The notes beneath the pieces are model-generated. The model was not told the origin of the DNA. It did not search any database and saw only the letters and a list, made by a program, of their open reading frames with translations. Shown piece by piece: positions 1-8,781 of a DNA stretch of 64,000 nt (positions within the stretch are counted from its first letter, which is position 1; each line of letters starts with the position of its first letter). This stretch comes from Jeongeupia chitinilytica (GTDB lineage Bacteria > Pseudomonadota > Gammaproteobacteria > Burkholderiales > Chitinibacteraceae). The translations under genes were made by a program, and so were the position numbers. The stretch covers positions 434,001-498,000 of the forward strand of contig NZ_BMYO01000002.1 of the NCBI RefSeq assembly GCF_014652315.1, in the 5' to 3' direction.

Positions 1-1
1 C

Positions 2-1381
2 GCCGAGCAAATGATGGATGCATACGCATCCGTTGGCATGCCGGTAATGTACAACCACTGGAGTTTCGGCAAGCATTTCCTCTCGACGCACAAGAACTAT
101 CAGCGTGGCGCGATGGGGTTGGCGTATGAGATCGTCATCAATTCCAACCCCTGCATTGCCTATCTGATGGAAGAGAATACGATGACGATGCAGGCGCTCG
201 TCATTGCCCATGCCAGTTTTGGCCACAACTCGTTCTTCAAGGGCAATTATCTGTTCCGCACCTGGACCGATGCGGCGGCAATTATCGATTATCTGGTCTT
301 TGCCAAGAAATTCATCGCCGATTGCGAGGAGCGGTATGGTGAGGAAAAGGTCGAGGAACTGCTCGATTCCTGCCACGCGCTGATGAACTATGGTGTCGAC
401 CGTTACAAGCGCCCGCAGAAGCTGTCACTGGAAAAGGAACTTGCGCGCCAGTCGGAGCGCGAACGCTATCAGCAAAGTCAGGTCAACGATCTGTGGCGGA
501 CGATGCCGCAACGTGCCGAAGTGGAACGGATCGATGCACCGCGTCGGTTTCCGGAGGAACCGCAGGAAAATCTGCTGTACTTCATCGAAAAGTTCGCACC
601 GCTGCTCGACCCGTGGCAGCGTGAAATCGTCCGCATCATCCGCAAGATTGCGCAGTATTTCTATCCGCAGCGCCAGACGCAGGTGATGAATGAGGGGTGG
701 GCAACCTTCTGGCATTACACGCTGATGAATCGGCTCTACGACGATGGCTCGATTACCGAGGCTGCGATGCTCGAGTTCCTTCACAGCCATACCAATGTGG
801 TGCTGCAGCCGGGCGTAGACAGCCCGTATTTCAACGGGATCAATCCGTATGCGCTCGGATTCGCAATTTATCGCGACATTCAGCGGGTTTGCACCGAGCC
901 GACCGAAGAGGATGCACGCTGGTTTCCGGAGCTGGTTGGCAGCGACTGGCGTCAGTCGCTGGACTTCGCGATGCGCAACTTCAAGGACGAGAGCTTCATT
1001 GCCCAGTACCTGTCGCCAAAGCTGATCCGCGACTTCCGCCTCTTTTCCATCCTCGATGATGATTACCAGCCGCGCCTGAAGGTGTCGGCGATCCATGACG
1101 ACGAGGGGTACCGCTACATCCGCCAGGCGCTGGCCGAGCAGTACAACTTGGCGAGCCGGGAGCCGGACATCCAGATTTACGACGTCAACACGCGAGGGGA
1201 CCGGTCATTGACGCTGAGGCACTTTCAGTTCCAGCGACGACCGCTTGCCAACAGCGTGCACGAGGTGCTGAAGCATATCGCCCGGCTCTGGGGATTTTCG
1301 GTCAAGCTGGACAGCGTTGATGAGGAAGGCAAAACGGTGTTGAGCTACGAATGCAAAGTGGAGAAACGCCACGGCCAGTAA
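2..1381 (+). CDS. SpoVR family protein (YcgB-like), 5' end cut by window edge
   Basis: The reading frame is open to the left edge, so the start codon lies outside the window; about 459 residues are present against about 510 in E. coli YcgB. The translation matches the SpoVR/YcgB family along its whole length, with landmarks such as HWSFGK, the HxxxGHNSFF segment, LLDSCHALMNYGVDRYKRPQ, NEGWATFWHY, HSHTNV and SDW. The conserved His/Glu clusters suggest a metal site, but the biochemical role is not established. In many proteobacteria this gene follows prkA and yeaH, a stress and starvation cluster; those would lie just upstream of the window (inference). No gene follows closely, so it is probably the last gene of its operon. 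Family assignment is firm, function is not. Confidence 0.95.
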   Translation, partial: AEQMMDAYASVGMPVMYNHWSFGKHFLSTHKNYQRGAMGLAYEIVINSNPCIAYLMEENTMTMQALVIAHASFGHNSFFKGNYLFRTWTDAAAIIDYLVFAKKFIADCEERYGEEKVEELLDSCHALMNYGVDRYKRPQKLSLEKELARQSERERYQQSQVNDLWRTMPQRAEVERIDAPRRFPEEPQENLLYFIEKFAPLLDPWQREIVRIIRKIAQYFYPQRQTQVMNEGWATFWHYTLMNRLYDDGSITEAAMLEFLHSHTNVVLQPGVDSPYFNGINPYALGFAIYRDIQRVCTEPTEEDARWFPELVGSDWRQSLDFAMRNFKDESFIAQYLSPKLIRDFRLFSILDDDYQPRLKVSAIHDDEGYRYIRQALAEQYNLASREPDIQIYDVNTRGDRSLTLRHFQFQRRPLANSVHEVLKHIARLWGFSVKLDSVDEEGKTVLSYECKVEKRHGQ

Positions 1382-1612
1382 TGGCGCCATCTCCTGTCGC
1401 TGATCAGCGACGTTTCTTGCAAGCGTTTCTGGCCACTCTGTGCGTTGCTGCCGAGGTTGTCGCTCCGAGGCGACGGAAATCGAGAGTCGGGATATGGAAT
1501 CGACTGCTGGCGGCGGCTGGACGTGGTGGAGGGCCCGTTTCTGCTGGTGTTGCCAAATGTGGCATGGTAGTTGCTTGTGTATCGGCAGAATGTCATGTAT
1601 CGGTTGCTACTC

Positions 1613-2059
1613 ATGCGAAAATCGCTCGTTTCCTCGTTGTTCACCCTGATTTGCCTGTTTGGTGCTGCAAACGCACATGCGTTGTATACCGCTTGGCCGT
1701 TCAACGGACGCGTGATCAACCAGAGCAGTGCCGCAATCGAGGCATGGGATGGCGAGCATGATTTCTATCGCATTGCAGCGGGGGAGATGACCTCGAACCT
1801 GCAGGATGTCGATCACATCCGCGTTGCAGGTGGCGCGGGCTGGTGCAAGCTGGGTGCGAATGTCGTGACCGTTCTGCCGAACGGCCTGGCGAGCGGGTGC
1901 GAGTGCTGGGTGAAGGCAGCCAGCGAGCCGTGCGAAGCGCAGGACCAGCGCTCTTTCGTTGCCCGGGTGGCATCGGCGCTGCTGGGGCGCGAGCGGGTGA
2001 GAACGGTGCTGGCTTATCTGACGTCACCGCCGACGACGCTGGCACGGGCAGAGGCCTAA
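1613..2059 (+). CDS. Hypothetical secreted protein
   Basis: About 148 residues starting with a typical Sec signal peptide (MRKSLVSSLFTLICLFGAANAHA), probably cut after AHA at residue 23. The mature part has four cysteines within about 30 residues (GWC, GCECW, EPC), consistent with disulfides in the periplasm or outside the cell. I do not recognise the family. The ATG at 1613 is chosen because it gives the best signal peptide; an in-frame ATG at 1595 and a TTG at 1571 lie upstream, and none has a clear ribosome binding site. It sits alone between the SpoVR gene and a convergent block, with 231 bases upstream in which I see nothing else. It is real rather than a shadow because of the signal peptide and because no better frame overlaps it. 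Confidence 0.55.
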   Translation: MRKSLVSSLFTLICLFGAANAHALYTAWPFNGRVINQSSAAIEAWDGEHDFYRIAAGEMTSNLQDVDHIRVAGGAGWCKLGANVVTVLPNGLASGCECWVKAASEPCEAQDQRSFVARVASALLGRERVRTVLAYLTSPPTTLARAEA

Positions 2060-2125
2060 GTCGCTACCGTATGTCGCCGCGTGGCGACACACTGTAATCG
2101 GCGTGAGGCGCGTTAGTGAACCGGC

Positions 2126-2230
2126 TCAGCGCTGGATGCCCACACCCACGTCGACATGCCCCGAAACCGTGGTGCTGCTGCCGACACCGGCACAGCCCGC
2201 CAGTGCGAGCAGTGCCAGTACGGCGAGCAC
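2126..2230 (-). CDS. Candidate tiny lipoprotein (34 aa)
   Basis: A GTG-started frame of 34 codons begins 13 bases after the stop of the DUF2863 gene. It encodes a hydrophobic stretch ending in the lipobox LALAGC, then a short Ser/Thr/Gly/Val-rich tail. This is the layout of small outer- or inner-membrane lipoproteins of the entericidin kind, though I cannot name a family. There is no convincing ribosome binding site and the positively charged residues usual before the hydrophobic core would lie upstream of the GTG, so the exact start is doubtful. The perfect lipobox right behind a gene on the same strand is the main support. Confidence 0.35.
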   Translation of the reverse strand: MLAVLALLALAGCAGVGSSTTVSGHVDVGVGIQR

Positions 2231-2243
2231 CTGATGAAGCCGC

Positions 2244-3431
2244 TTAGTGCAGTTGCCGCGGCGCGCCGTCATTCTGGTCGGCCTCTTCGGGGACTTCGGG
2301 GTGCAGCAGTTCACCGTCTGCGTTCGGATACAGCGGCGTGCCGCAGTCGTCACAGTAATCGAGCGGGAAGTCGTGTTCGTGCACGCGGATATCGCCGATG
2401 CCGATTTCCTTGAGCAGGGCTTCGATCTCGCCGACACAATCGCTGGTTTCGTCTTCGCCGTCGAGCAGCGGCCAGATGATGCCGTGCAATACCTGATCAT
2501 CTCCCAGCTTGCTGAAGCCGACCCGGTATTCCTCGAGCTGGCGGCTGCTGAAGGGCGCAATGCTGGCCTGGAAGTGCTTGGGCTCGAGATTGAGCGTGAG
2601 TACAAGGTAGGCCAGCGTGGCACGCAGCGAATAGGCGCGTGATGCGCGATCGGCGTTGCGCCAGGCGGTGTGATAGGCACCAGGGAGCAGCAGCTCGAAG
2701 GTCGCACCCGCCAGTACCGGCTGGAGCGCTGCACCGCCTTGCTGTTGCCACTGTTTCAGTGCTTCGGCACGGTCGCCGTCGTCTTCCTGCCAGCGGAAAA
2801 TGGCCGCACCGGCGGGAACAACGACGGCACCGAGCAGGTAGCGGGTGTCGGACAGGAACTGCTTGGTGTCGGGCAGTTGCGTTGTGTCCAGCTTCAGTGC
2901 TTCACGGCTGAACGCAGCGTCGCCGAGCGCCTGTGCCAGTTCTGCGGTCGGGACGTAGCCACGCGGCAACTGATCCGGACTGAACAGGTAGTCGGTCAGC
3001 GCGATCTTGGCGATGCGCGAGAAAACGTGGGCGCCGAGCTGGACACGCAGGTTCTGCAGCTGGCTATCGCTCAGGTGGCCGGCGCCGATCTGCCAGCGGG
3101 ACCAGGCCAGTGCCGGGGCGGCAAACAGCAGCACATCCCAGCTGACGCCATCGCGTTCGATGCGCAGGCTTTCGCACGCGCCTTCGATCGCATCGGCGAG
3201 TACGTTATAGGTTTCGCCCTCTTCGGATTCGCTGGCGGCATCCAGCGCCTGGTTGAGCGCATCTTCCTCGCCGTCGCCGATCAGCCGTTCGAGGCGTTCG
3301 GCCAGCTGCTTTTCCCAGAAGACGTCTTCAAGGCGGCTGGTCGCATGGGCGAGCCCGTCGGCAAGGCGCAACAGGTCGGCCGCATCGGCCGGCGAACGCC
3401 CTCGCCGGGAGGGGCGGTAACGCTTCAACAT
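2244..3431 (-). CDS. DUF2863 family protein
   Basis: 395 residues, largely helical and acidic, without signal peptide or membrane segments. It resembles the DUF2863 family, which is largely confined to betaproteobacteria and has no known function. Towards the C terminus there is a CDDCG motif (one CxxC) followed by TPLYPNADGE, which looks like half of a zinc knuckle. The gene stands alone apart from the possible tiny lipoprotein directly downstream on the same strand. The start at 3431 gives a basic N terminus (MLKRYRPSRRG). Assignment is from remembered family resemblance, so moderately sure. Confidence 0.8.
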   Translation of the reverse strand: MLKRYRPSRRGRSPADAADLLRLADGLAHATSRLEDVFWEKQLAERLERLIGDGEEDALNQALDAASESEEGETYNVLADAIEGACESLRIERDGVSWDVLLFAAPALAWSRWQIGAGHLSDSQLQNLRVQLGAHVFSRIAKIALTDYLFSPDQLPRGYVPTAELAQALGDAAFSREALKLDTTQLPDTKQFLSDTRYLLGAVVVPAGAAIFRWQEDDGDRAEALKQWQQQGGAALQPVLAGATFELLLPGAYHTAWRNADRASRAYSLRATLAYLVLTLNLEPKHFQASIAPFSSRQLEEYRVGFSKLGDDQVLHGIIWPLLDGEDETSDCVGEIEALLKEIGIGDIRVHEHDFPLDYCDDCGTPLYPNADGELLHPEVPEEADQNDGAPRQLH

Positions 3432-3512
3432 GCCTTCAGACTCCTTCTCGTATCCAATAAGTCATTTTACCGGATTCGCCCGCCGCCATTTGCGGATTCC
3501 GTTGACGCGGCA

Positions 3513-4001
3513 CTACGCATGCCTGCGATGCATCAGTACCGCGTGTTCGCCGTAGGCGGGCGCCGGGCCAATTGCGTGAAAGCCCTGTCGTACCCAGTAC
3601 GGTGCGGCCCCCTGAACGGCGACCAGCAGTGCGTCGGTCAGTCCGCGGCGATTTCCCCATCCGAGCGCCGTATCGACGAGTGCCTGCGCGGCGCCGCTGC
3701 CGCGTGCCTGCGGATGGACTGCCAGGTCATGCAGGAAGTGGCAGTCCGGATCTGCCGGCAGGGAGGCCAGCGAGGTGCCAAGCGCCGGGGGCGTGCGCCC
3801 GCGCCACGGGTGCGTGAAAAAGTAGCCGACCGCGCTATCGCCGTGCCATGCGAGCCAGTGCGAATCATGCGACAGCGCCAGCTTGCGGGCGAAGACCTCG
3901 CGGGACTCGAGGTAGGCCGGCGGATAGCAGGCCGCCTGAATGTCGAGAACGTGATCCAGTGTTTCGGCGGTGACGGTGCGGATGGCGAGCGAGGCGGGCA
4001 T
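3513..4001 (-). CDS. GNAT family N-acetyltransferase
   Basis: About 162 residues with the GNAT fold pattern: an N-terminal IRTVTAETLDHVLDIQ strand-helix, a central HFLHDLAVHPQARGSGAAQALV segment that carries the acetyl-CoA pyrophosphate loop (Q/RxxGxG/A type), and a C-terminal YWVRQGF beta-bulge element typical of the family. The substrate cannot be told from sequence. The start at 4001 is chosen because homology to the fold begins there; an upstream in-frame ATG at 4052 and a TTG at 4061 would add an unconserved tail. It is divergent from the YkgJ gene, whose start lies 92 bases away. Confidence 0.85.
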   Translation of the reverse strand: MPASLAIRTVTAETLDHVLDIQAACYPPAYLESREVFARKLALSHDSHWLAWHGDSAVGYFFTHPWRGRTPPALGTSLASLPADPDCHFLHDLAVHPQARGSGAAQALVDTALGWGNRRGLTDALLVAVQGAAPYWVRQGFHAIGPAPAYGEHAVLMHRRHA

Positions 4002-4092
4002 GTCCGGAAGGCATTTTTGCGGTTGTCGGTCGAGGTTAGCGGCTGTGGGCATCGGCAGCAACGCGATAAACTACCGGCTTTGTCCGCGCACG

Positions 4093-4422
4093 ATGAATCC
4101 CTGCCTGTCCTGTGGTGCGTGTTGCGCCGCGTTTCGCGTCACCTTCCACTGTTCCGAGCTGGAAAGCGAAGGGGGAACGGTGCCCGATGCGCTGGCGGAT
4201 GCAGAAACCACCGAACTGTACCGCCTGCGCGGCACCGATTACGCCCGGCCGCGCTGCGTGGCGCTGGTTGGCGAGATCGGCCAGTCGGTGCATTGCGGCT
4301 TGTACCGCGAACGGCCCAACCCCTGCCGGGAGTTCGCACCGATGGCGGAGCTCGGCGTCTTTTCAGAGGCGTGCAACCGGGCCCGGGCCCGTCACGGACT
4401 GCCACCGTTGCCGGTTGCCTGA
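4093..4422 (+). CDS. YkgJ family cysteine cluster protein
   Basis: 109 residues. The N-terminal CxxCGACC (MNPCLSCGACC) and the later cysteines (PRCVAL, HCGLYRERPNPCREF, EACNRAR) fit the YkgJ/UPF0153 zinc- or iron-binding cysteine cluster family. Family members are small cytosolic proteins of unproven function. The start at 4093 is taken because the cysteine motif begins right after it, as in relatives. It is followed 79 bases later by a radical SAM gene on the same strand. Confidence 0.88.
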   Translation: MNPCLSCGACCAAFRVTFHCSELESEGGTVPDALADAETTELYRLRGTDYARPRCVALVGEIGQSVHCGLYRERPNPCREFAPMAELGVFSEACNRARARHGLPPLPVA

Positions 4423-4501
4423 TTGCGATGTCGTCCGGCGTCGACGGCGGGCTTGCCAAGCGTCAAGGCAACGAGGGCGAATGCGGCCTACAGTCGGGGT
4501 G

Positions 4502-5452
4502 ATGAACTGCAATCTCCCGGGTCATTTCGGCCATCATCGTTATCTCCGCTACCACGACCTGCAGTCCGCGCAGTACGGCGGTCGCGTGCAAAAAGTGTCG
4601 CTCAACGCCGGGTTCACCTGTCCGAACCGCGACGGCTCGCTGGGGCGGCGGGGGTGCACCTTCTGCAACAACGCCGGATTCACGCCGGCGTATCTGCACC
4701 GGTTGCGCGGCGTCCCGCAGCAGCTTGACGAAGGCATCACGCGCCTGCGCGACCGCTTTCCGAACATCCGTCATTTTTTTGCCTACTTTCAGGCCTACAC
4801 CAATACCTACGGCGAACTCGAGTCGCTCAAGGCGCAGTACGAGGCCGCGCTGGCGCACCCCGATGTCGACGGGCTGGTGATCGGCACACGGCCGGATTGT
4901 CTGCCCGAGCCGCTGCTCGAGTATCTCGGCAAGCTTGCCCGAAGCGTGCCGGTGGAGATCGAAATCGGCATCGAGTCCTGCAACGACACGGCATTGCGAC
5001 GGGTCAAGCGCGGCCATGACTTTGCCGCGAGCGTCGACGCGATCTGGCGGGTGGCCGCGCGTGGCTTGCCGGTGACCGGCCATCTGCTGTTCGGCCTGCC
5101 GGGCGAGACCCGCGAATCGCAACTCGAGGCTGCAGCCACATTGTCGCAATTGCCGCTGGCCTCGCTCAAACTGCACCAGTTGCAGGTCATCCGCGGCACA
5201 GCGATGGCACGCGACTGGCGCCGCAATCCCGCGTCGCTGCCGTTGCTTGGCGTGGCGGACTATGTCGAACTGGTCGTCGATTTTCTCGAACGACTGTCGC
5301 CGACGATCGCGATCCAGCGCATCGGCAGCGAAGTGCCGGCACGCATGCGGCTGGCACCGGATGATGCGATCCCCTTGTCCGCCTTGCAGCCGCGCGTTGC
5401 GACCAGGCTGGCAGAGCGGAAAACCTGGCAGGGGCGCCTGTTTCAAGGTTGA
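4502..5452 (+). CDS. TIGR01212-type radical SAM protein (YhcC-like)
   Basis: 316 residues, the usual length of this family (E. coli YhcC about 309). The iron-sulfur ligands lie in the N-terminal stretch SLNAGFTCPNRDG...RRGCTFCNN, the variant cluster motif of this group, followed by the YFQAYTNTY segment, GTRPDCLP, EIGIES and HLLFGLPGE, all hallmark elements. It should carry a 4Fe-4S cluster that cleaves S-adenosylmethionine; the physiological substrate is not established. The start ATG at 4502 gives the conserved HRYLRY N terminus. A bidirectional terminator lies about 160 bases downstream. Confidence 0.93.
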   Translation: MNCNLPGHFGHHRYLRYHDLQSAQYGGRVQKVSLNAGFTCPNRDGSLGRRGCTFCNNAGFTPAYLHRLRGVPQQLDEGITRLRDRFPNIRHFFAYFQAYTNTYGELESLKAQYEAALAHPDVDGLVIGTRPDCLPEPLLEYLGKLARSVPVEIEIGIESCNDTALRRVKRGHDFAASVDAIWRVAARGLPVTGHLLFGLPGETRESQLEAAATLSQLPLASLKLHQLQVIRGTAMARDWRRNPASLPLLGVADYVELVVDFLERLSPTIAIQRIGSEVPARMRLAPDDAIPLSALQPRVATRLAERKTWQGRLFQG

Positions 5453-5613
5453 GTTCGTCGGTGCGGCTTTGGGCTTGCGTGGATTGAGACCGTTCCACTT
5501 CACGGCAGGCGCCGGCGGATGTGGCGTGCCTTTCCGGATTCCCCGGCTGCGCCGTGTTGCAGTCAGGTGCGTCAAGGCAAATCGGCGTTCCGGCGCGTAC
5601 CCCGATTGCAGAC

Positions 5614-5645
5614 GAAAAAAAGCCCGGCTAGCCGGGCTTTTTTGA
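5614..5645. terminator. Bidirectional rho-independent terminator
   Basis: A stem of AGCCCGGCT/AGCCGGGCT is flanked by an A-run on the left and a T-run on the right, so it can work on both strands. It sits between the convergent radical SAM gene and the helicase gene, 10 bases past the helicase stop. Confidence 0.85.
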
Positions 5646-5655
5646 TGCGGGAGGA

Positions 5656-7599
5656 TTACTCCGGACGACGCGGGCGGTCGAACGACTTGCCTGCCGGGCG
5701 TTCGCCACGCGGCTTGCCGACCGGCTTGTCGCCGCCGAAGCCACGATCGCTGAACTGACGCTCGCTGCGATCGCCGTAGCTGCGGCGCTCTTGCGGGGCA
5801 CCGAACTCGCCGCGCGGTGCACGGTCCTGACGGTCGCCGTAGCTGCGTTCCTGACGCGGCGCGCCGCCGAACTCACCACGCGGTGCACGATCCTGACGAT
5901 CGCCGTAGCTGCGGCGCTCTTGCGGGGCAGCGAACTCGCCGCGCGGTGCGCGGTCCTGGCGGTCACCATAGCTGCGACGCTCTTGCGGGGCGCCGAACTC
6001 GCCGCGCGGCGCGCGATCCTGACGGTCGCCGTAGCTGCGGCGTTCTTGCGGTGCGCCGAAGTCACGACGCGGCGCGCGGTCGTTGCGATCGCCGTAGCTG
6101 CGCTCGCCTTGCGGCTTGTTGAAGCTGCGTTCGCCGCCGAAGCTGCGCTCCTGGTGCGGTGCGTCGCCGAACGACGGGCGATCTTCACGCGGTGCGCGGT
6201 CGGCGTAGCTGCGTTCGCCACGATCGCTGCTGAAGTTGCGGTCACGCTGGCCGTAGCCACCTTCGCGACGGAAGCTGCCGCCGTCACGGTTGCCACCGTA
6301 GCCGCCACGGCCGCCTTGCGGACGACCACGGCTGTCGCCACGCGGTGCGCGGTTGGCCGGGTTGAAGTTGGCTTCGAGACCTTCGACGGCCATCGTTTCG
6401 ACTTCGATTTCGTAACGGCGACGGATCTTGGTCAGCAGGTGGAAGTCGTTCTTGCCGACCAGCGACACGGCGCGGCCTTCGCGGCCGGCACGGCCGGTAC
6501 GGCCGATCCGGTGCACGTAGTCTTCGGCGAACTTCGGCAGGTCGAAGTTCAGCACTAGGCCGATGCCGGCGACGTCGATACCGCGGGCGGCAACGTCGGT
6601 GGCAACGATCACGTCGATTTCACCGCGGCGCAGCTTGTCGAGCACCTTGCGGCGCATGCGTTGCGGCAGGTCGCCGTGCAGTGCGTCGGCGCGGATGCTG
6701 TCCATGCGCAGTGCGTCGGCCACGCTGTCGGCATCGACCTTGGTCGCGGTGAACACGATGCTTTGCGTATTCGGTGCGCCGTTGATCAGGGCTGCGGTCA
6801 GCTTGATCTTGTGTTCGTAGCCGTCGGCATAGTGGATGGCCTGGGCGATGTTGGCGGTCGGGCTGCCCGTCGGTGCCAGTTCGACACGGACCGGATCCTT
6901 CATCATCGGCGCGGCAAAGCGCTGGACGGTTTCCGACAGCGTGGCCGAGAACAGGGCGGTCTGGCGTTCGGCCGGCAGTTGCGACACGATGGTTTCGATG
7001 TCGTCAATGAAACCCATGTCGAGCATGCGGTCGGCTTCGTCGAGCACCAGCAGTTCGAGGCGACGGAAGTCGATGCGGCCGCCGTTCATCAGGTCCATCA
7101 GGCGGCCCGGGGTGGCGACGACGACTTCGACCGGCTGCGACAGCTGCTTGTGCTGAACCGGGTACGGGGTGCCACCAACGATGCTGACGACCTTGCAGCG
7201 CGGAATGCGGCGGGTGAACTGGGTTGCAACCTTGGCAACCTGTTCGGCCAGTTCGCGGGTCGGGGTCAGGACCAGCACGCGCGGACCGCGGCTGTGGTGC
7301 TTCGGCGCCATGCCGAGCTTGTGGATGGCCGGCAGCAGGAAGGCTGCGGTCTTGCCGGTACCGGTCTGCGCCGAGGCGAGCAGGTCGTGTCCGGCGAGGA
7401 TTTGCGGAATTGCCTGGGCCTGGATGGCGGTCGGCGCGTGCAGGCCGTTCTGGGCCAGATCGCGGACGATGTCGGCCGACAGGCCAAGGGCTTCGAAGGA
7501 ATTGGTTTCGGTTGCAGCGGCGGCAACGGGCGCATCGATGGCAGCTTCAACGACGCTGTCGAGGGCGGAAATGTTCTGGGTATTGTTTTCGGTATTCAT
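5656..7599 (-). CDS. rhlE: DEAD-box ATP-dependent RNA helicase with repeat-rich RG tail (RhlE-like)
   Basis: 647 residues. The helicase core is complete: Q-motif region (FEALGLSADIV...PTAIQAQAIP), motif I ASAQTGTGKT, Ia PTRELAEQ, TPGR, motif II DEAD, motif III SAT, and the C-terminal lobe with VAARGID and HRIGRTGRAGR. It unwinds short RNA duplexes using ATP; relatives act in ribosome assembly and RNA decay. After about residue 430 comes an Arg/Gly/Asp/Tyr-rich tail, with six near-identical units of about 21 residues (QERRSYGDRQDRAPRGEFG type), expected to be disordered and to bind RNA. The ATG at 7599 is preceded by AAGGAAG at good spacing. Relatives belong to the RhlE group; DeaD/CsdA is the alternative but its C-terminal domain is not seen. 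Confidence 0.92.
   Translation of the reverse strand: MNTENNTQNISALDSVVEAAIDAPVAAAATETNSFEALGLSADIVRDLAQNGLHAPTAIQAQAIPQILAGHDLLASAQTGTGKTAAFLLPAIHKLGMAPKHHSRGPRVLVLTPTRELAEQVAKVATQFTRRIPRCKVVSIVGGTPYPVQHKQLSQPVEVVVATPGRLMDLMNGGRIDFRRLELLVLDEADRMLDMGFIDDIETIVSQLPAERQTALFSATLSETVQRFAAPMMKDPVRVELAPTGSPTANIAQAIHYADGYEHKIKLTAALINGAPNTQSIVFTATKVDADSVADALRMDSIRADALHGDLPQRMRRKVLDKLRRGEIDVIVATDVAARGIDVAGIGLVLNFDLPKFAEDYVHRIGRTGRAGREGRAVSLVGKNDFHLLTKIRRRYEIEVETMAVEGLEANFNPANRAPRGDSRGRPQGGRGGYGGNRDGGSFRREGGYGQRDRNFSSDRGERSYADRAPREDRPSFGDAPHQERSFGGERSFNKPQGERSYGDRNDRAPRRDFGAPQERRSYGDRQDRAPRGEFGAPQERRSYGDRQDRAPRGEFAAPQERRSYGDRQDRAPRGEFGGAPRQERSYGDRQDRAPRGEFGAPQERRSYGDRSERQFSDRGFGGDKPVGKPRGERPAGKSFDRPRRPE
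5731..6105 (-). repeat. In-frame tandem repeats in helicase tail (6 units of about 60-69 bp)
   Basis: Six consecutive units encode variants of ERRSYGDRQDRAPRGEFGAPQ minus or plus one or two residues. Approximate limits are 6046-6105, 5983-6045, 5920-5982, 5851-5919, 5791-5850 and 5731-5790, the last one degenerate. All differences keep the reading frame. Such arrays can gain or lose units by recombination and so vary the length of the RNA-binding tail. Confidence 0.85.
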
Positions 7600-7778
7600 T
7601 GCGACTTCCTTGCAGGGTGAAGCCGTTCTTGGGCAGACAAGACGACGAAACCCAGGCCCGCTGGGGGAGCGGGCAGGCGATTCGAGTCCATTGGCCTGGT
7701 CACGGCGTTGAAACATGCCGCTAACCAGAATGAACCGCGAACGCGAAGGAACCGGATGAAAGGTCAGGGGCAATGCAA

Positions 7779-7804
7779 AAAACGAGCCCGCGTCAAGCGC
7801 GGGC
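7779..7804 (-). terminator. Rho-independent terminator of the MscS gene
   Basis: On the minus strand GCCCGCG and CGCGGGC pair around a 5-base loop and are followed by CTCG and six T. It lies 50 bases past the stop of the mechanosensitive channel gene. The stretch 7600-7778 between it and the helicase start holds no gene I can support. Confidence 0.75.
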
Positions 7805-7854
7805 CGTCGATCTGTTGCGTACTATGCCAGATAATTCGGCGCAGGGCAACAACG

Positions 7855-8715
7855 TTATGATTTCACGTCGGTTTTTTCCGGGGTGCCGTACAGGCCGGTG
7901 AGCAGTTCGCGCAGGATGCGTTGCTCGATCGCTGCCCGTTTGCCCAGTGGCGCCGGCAGCTGCAGGTGGAGGGTGATGTCTTCTCGCTCCTCGAGCGACA
8001 TGCGCAGGCGGGGTTCCAGCGTCGGCGTTTCGACCGCATAGCTGCGTTCCAGCTGGCGGGCGTGGTGCTTCAGGTCATCGGCGTAGTCGGCGACGATGGT
8101 GTTGGCGCTTGCCAGCAGCAGTGTTTCGGCGCGCTGCCAGTCGGCCTCCCGGTCGATCGAGACGTGGATGGTCTGGATCACGTACTGGCCCAGCGCGGTT
8201 TCGTTGAACAGCGGTTGTGACAGCAGCAGGCTGTTCGGGAAGGTGACCGAGCGGCCGACGGTTCCCTTGTGCGTCTGGACCTGACTCGATTCGTGCAGCG
8301 TCGTGCACAGCAGGTTGGTATCGATGACGAGGCCGCGCAGACCGTTGATTTCGATCCGGTCGCCGACCGTATAGGCATTGCTGCTGGTGCGGTAGATCGA
8401 GCCCATGCCGCACAGGATCATTTCCTTGGTCGCCAGCACGATGGCGGCCGCGATGGCGACCAGTGATACGGCCAGTGTTTCGATCTCGTTGGCCCAGATC
8501 AGGGCCATTGCCAGCACGAACAGGATCAGCACCGTATTGCGCAGGGTGACCAGCGAGCGGCGGCGCAGCTCCGGACTCAGGTCATGGCGCTTGAGGATCG
8601 CCCGGTGGATCAGCATGCGCACCAGCAGCAGCGCGGTGATGAATACCAGCGAGACGGTCGCGTCGCGGACGAAGGCGCGGTCGATGAAGGAGGGGAGCCA
8701 GTCGGCGATCAGCAT
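7855..8715 (-). CDS. MscS-family mechanosensitive ion channel protein
   Basis: 286 residues. N-terminal hydrophobic helices at about residues 17-36, 55-75 and 78-100 (the last Ala/Val-rich like the MscS pore helix) are followed by a soluble region with YTVGDRIEINGLRGLV, the typical beta domain just after the pore. It is shorter than classical MscS loops but has the right order of parts. It should open under membrane tension and release small solutes. It has its own terminator, with the MltF-like gene 66 bases upstream on the same strand. Which solutes or conditions it serves cannot be read here. Confidence 0.85.
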   Translation of the reverse strand: MLIADWLPSFIDRAFVRDATVSLVFITALLLVRMLIHRAILKRHDLSPELRRRSLVTLRNTVLILFVLAMALIWANEIETLAVSLVAIAAAIVLATKEMILCGMGSIYRTSSNAYTVGDRIEINGLRGLVIDTNLLCTTLHESSQVQTHKGTVGRSVTFPNSLLLSQPLFNETALGQYVIQTIHVSIDREADWQRAETLLLASANTIVADYADDLKHHARQLERSYAVETPTLEPRLRMSLEEREDITLHLQLPAPLGKRAAIEQRILRELLTGLYGTPEKTDVKS

Positions 8716-8781
8716 GGCATCGGATCGGGTGGAGGGCGCTCCAGTCTAGCAGTCGATGCCGGTCCGGGCGATGCGCAAGAT

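Noticed and set aside
2670..4502. 610-codon plus-strand frame opposite DUF2863 and the GNAT gene
   Set aside because: It crosses two genes and an intergenic region and has no domain; YkgJ in another frame overlaps its end.
5791..6558. Plus-strand frame with Ala/Leu/Val repeats opposite the helicase
   Set aside because: The repeats are only the reverse side of the RG-tail repeats; no start signal or domain.
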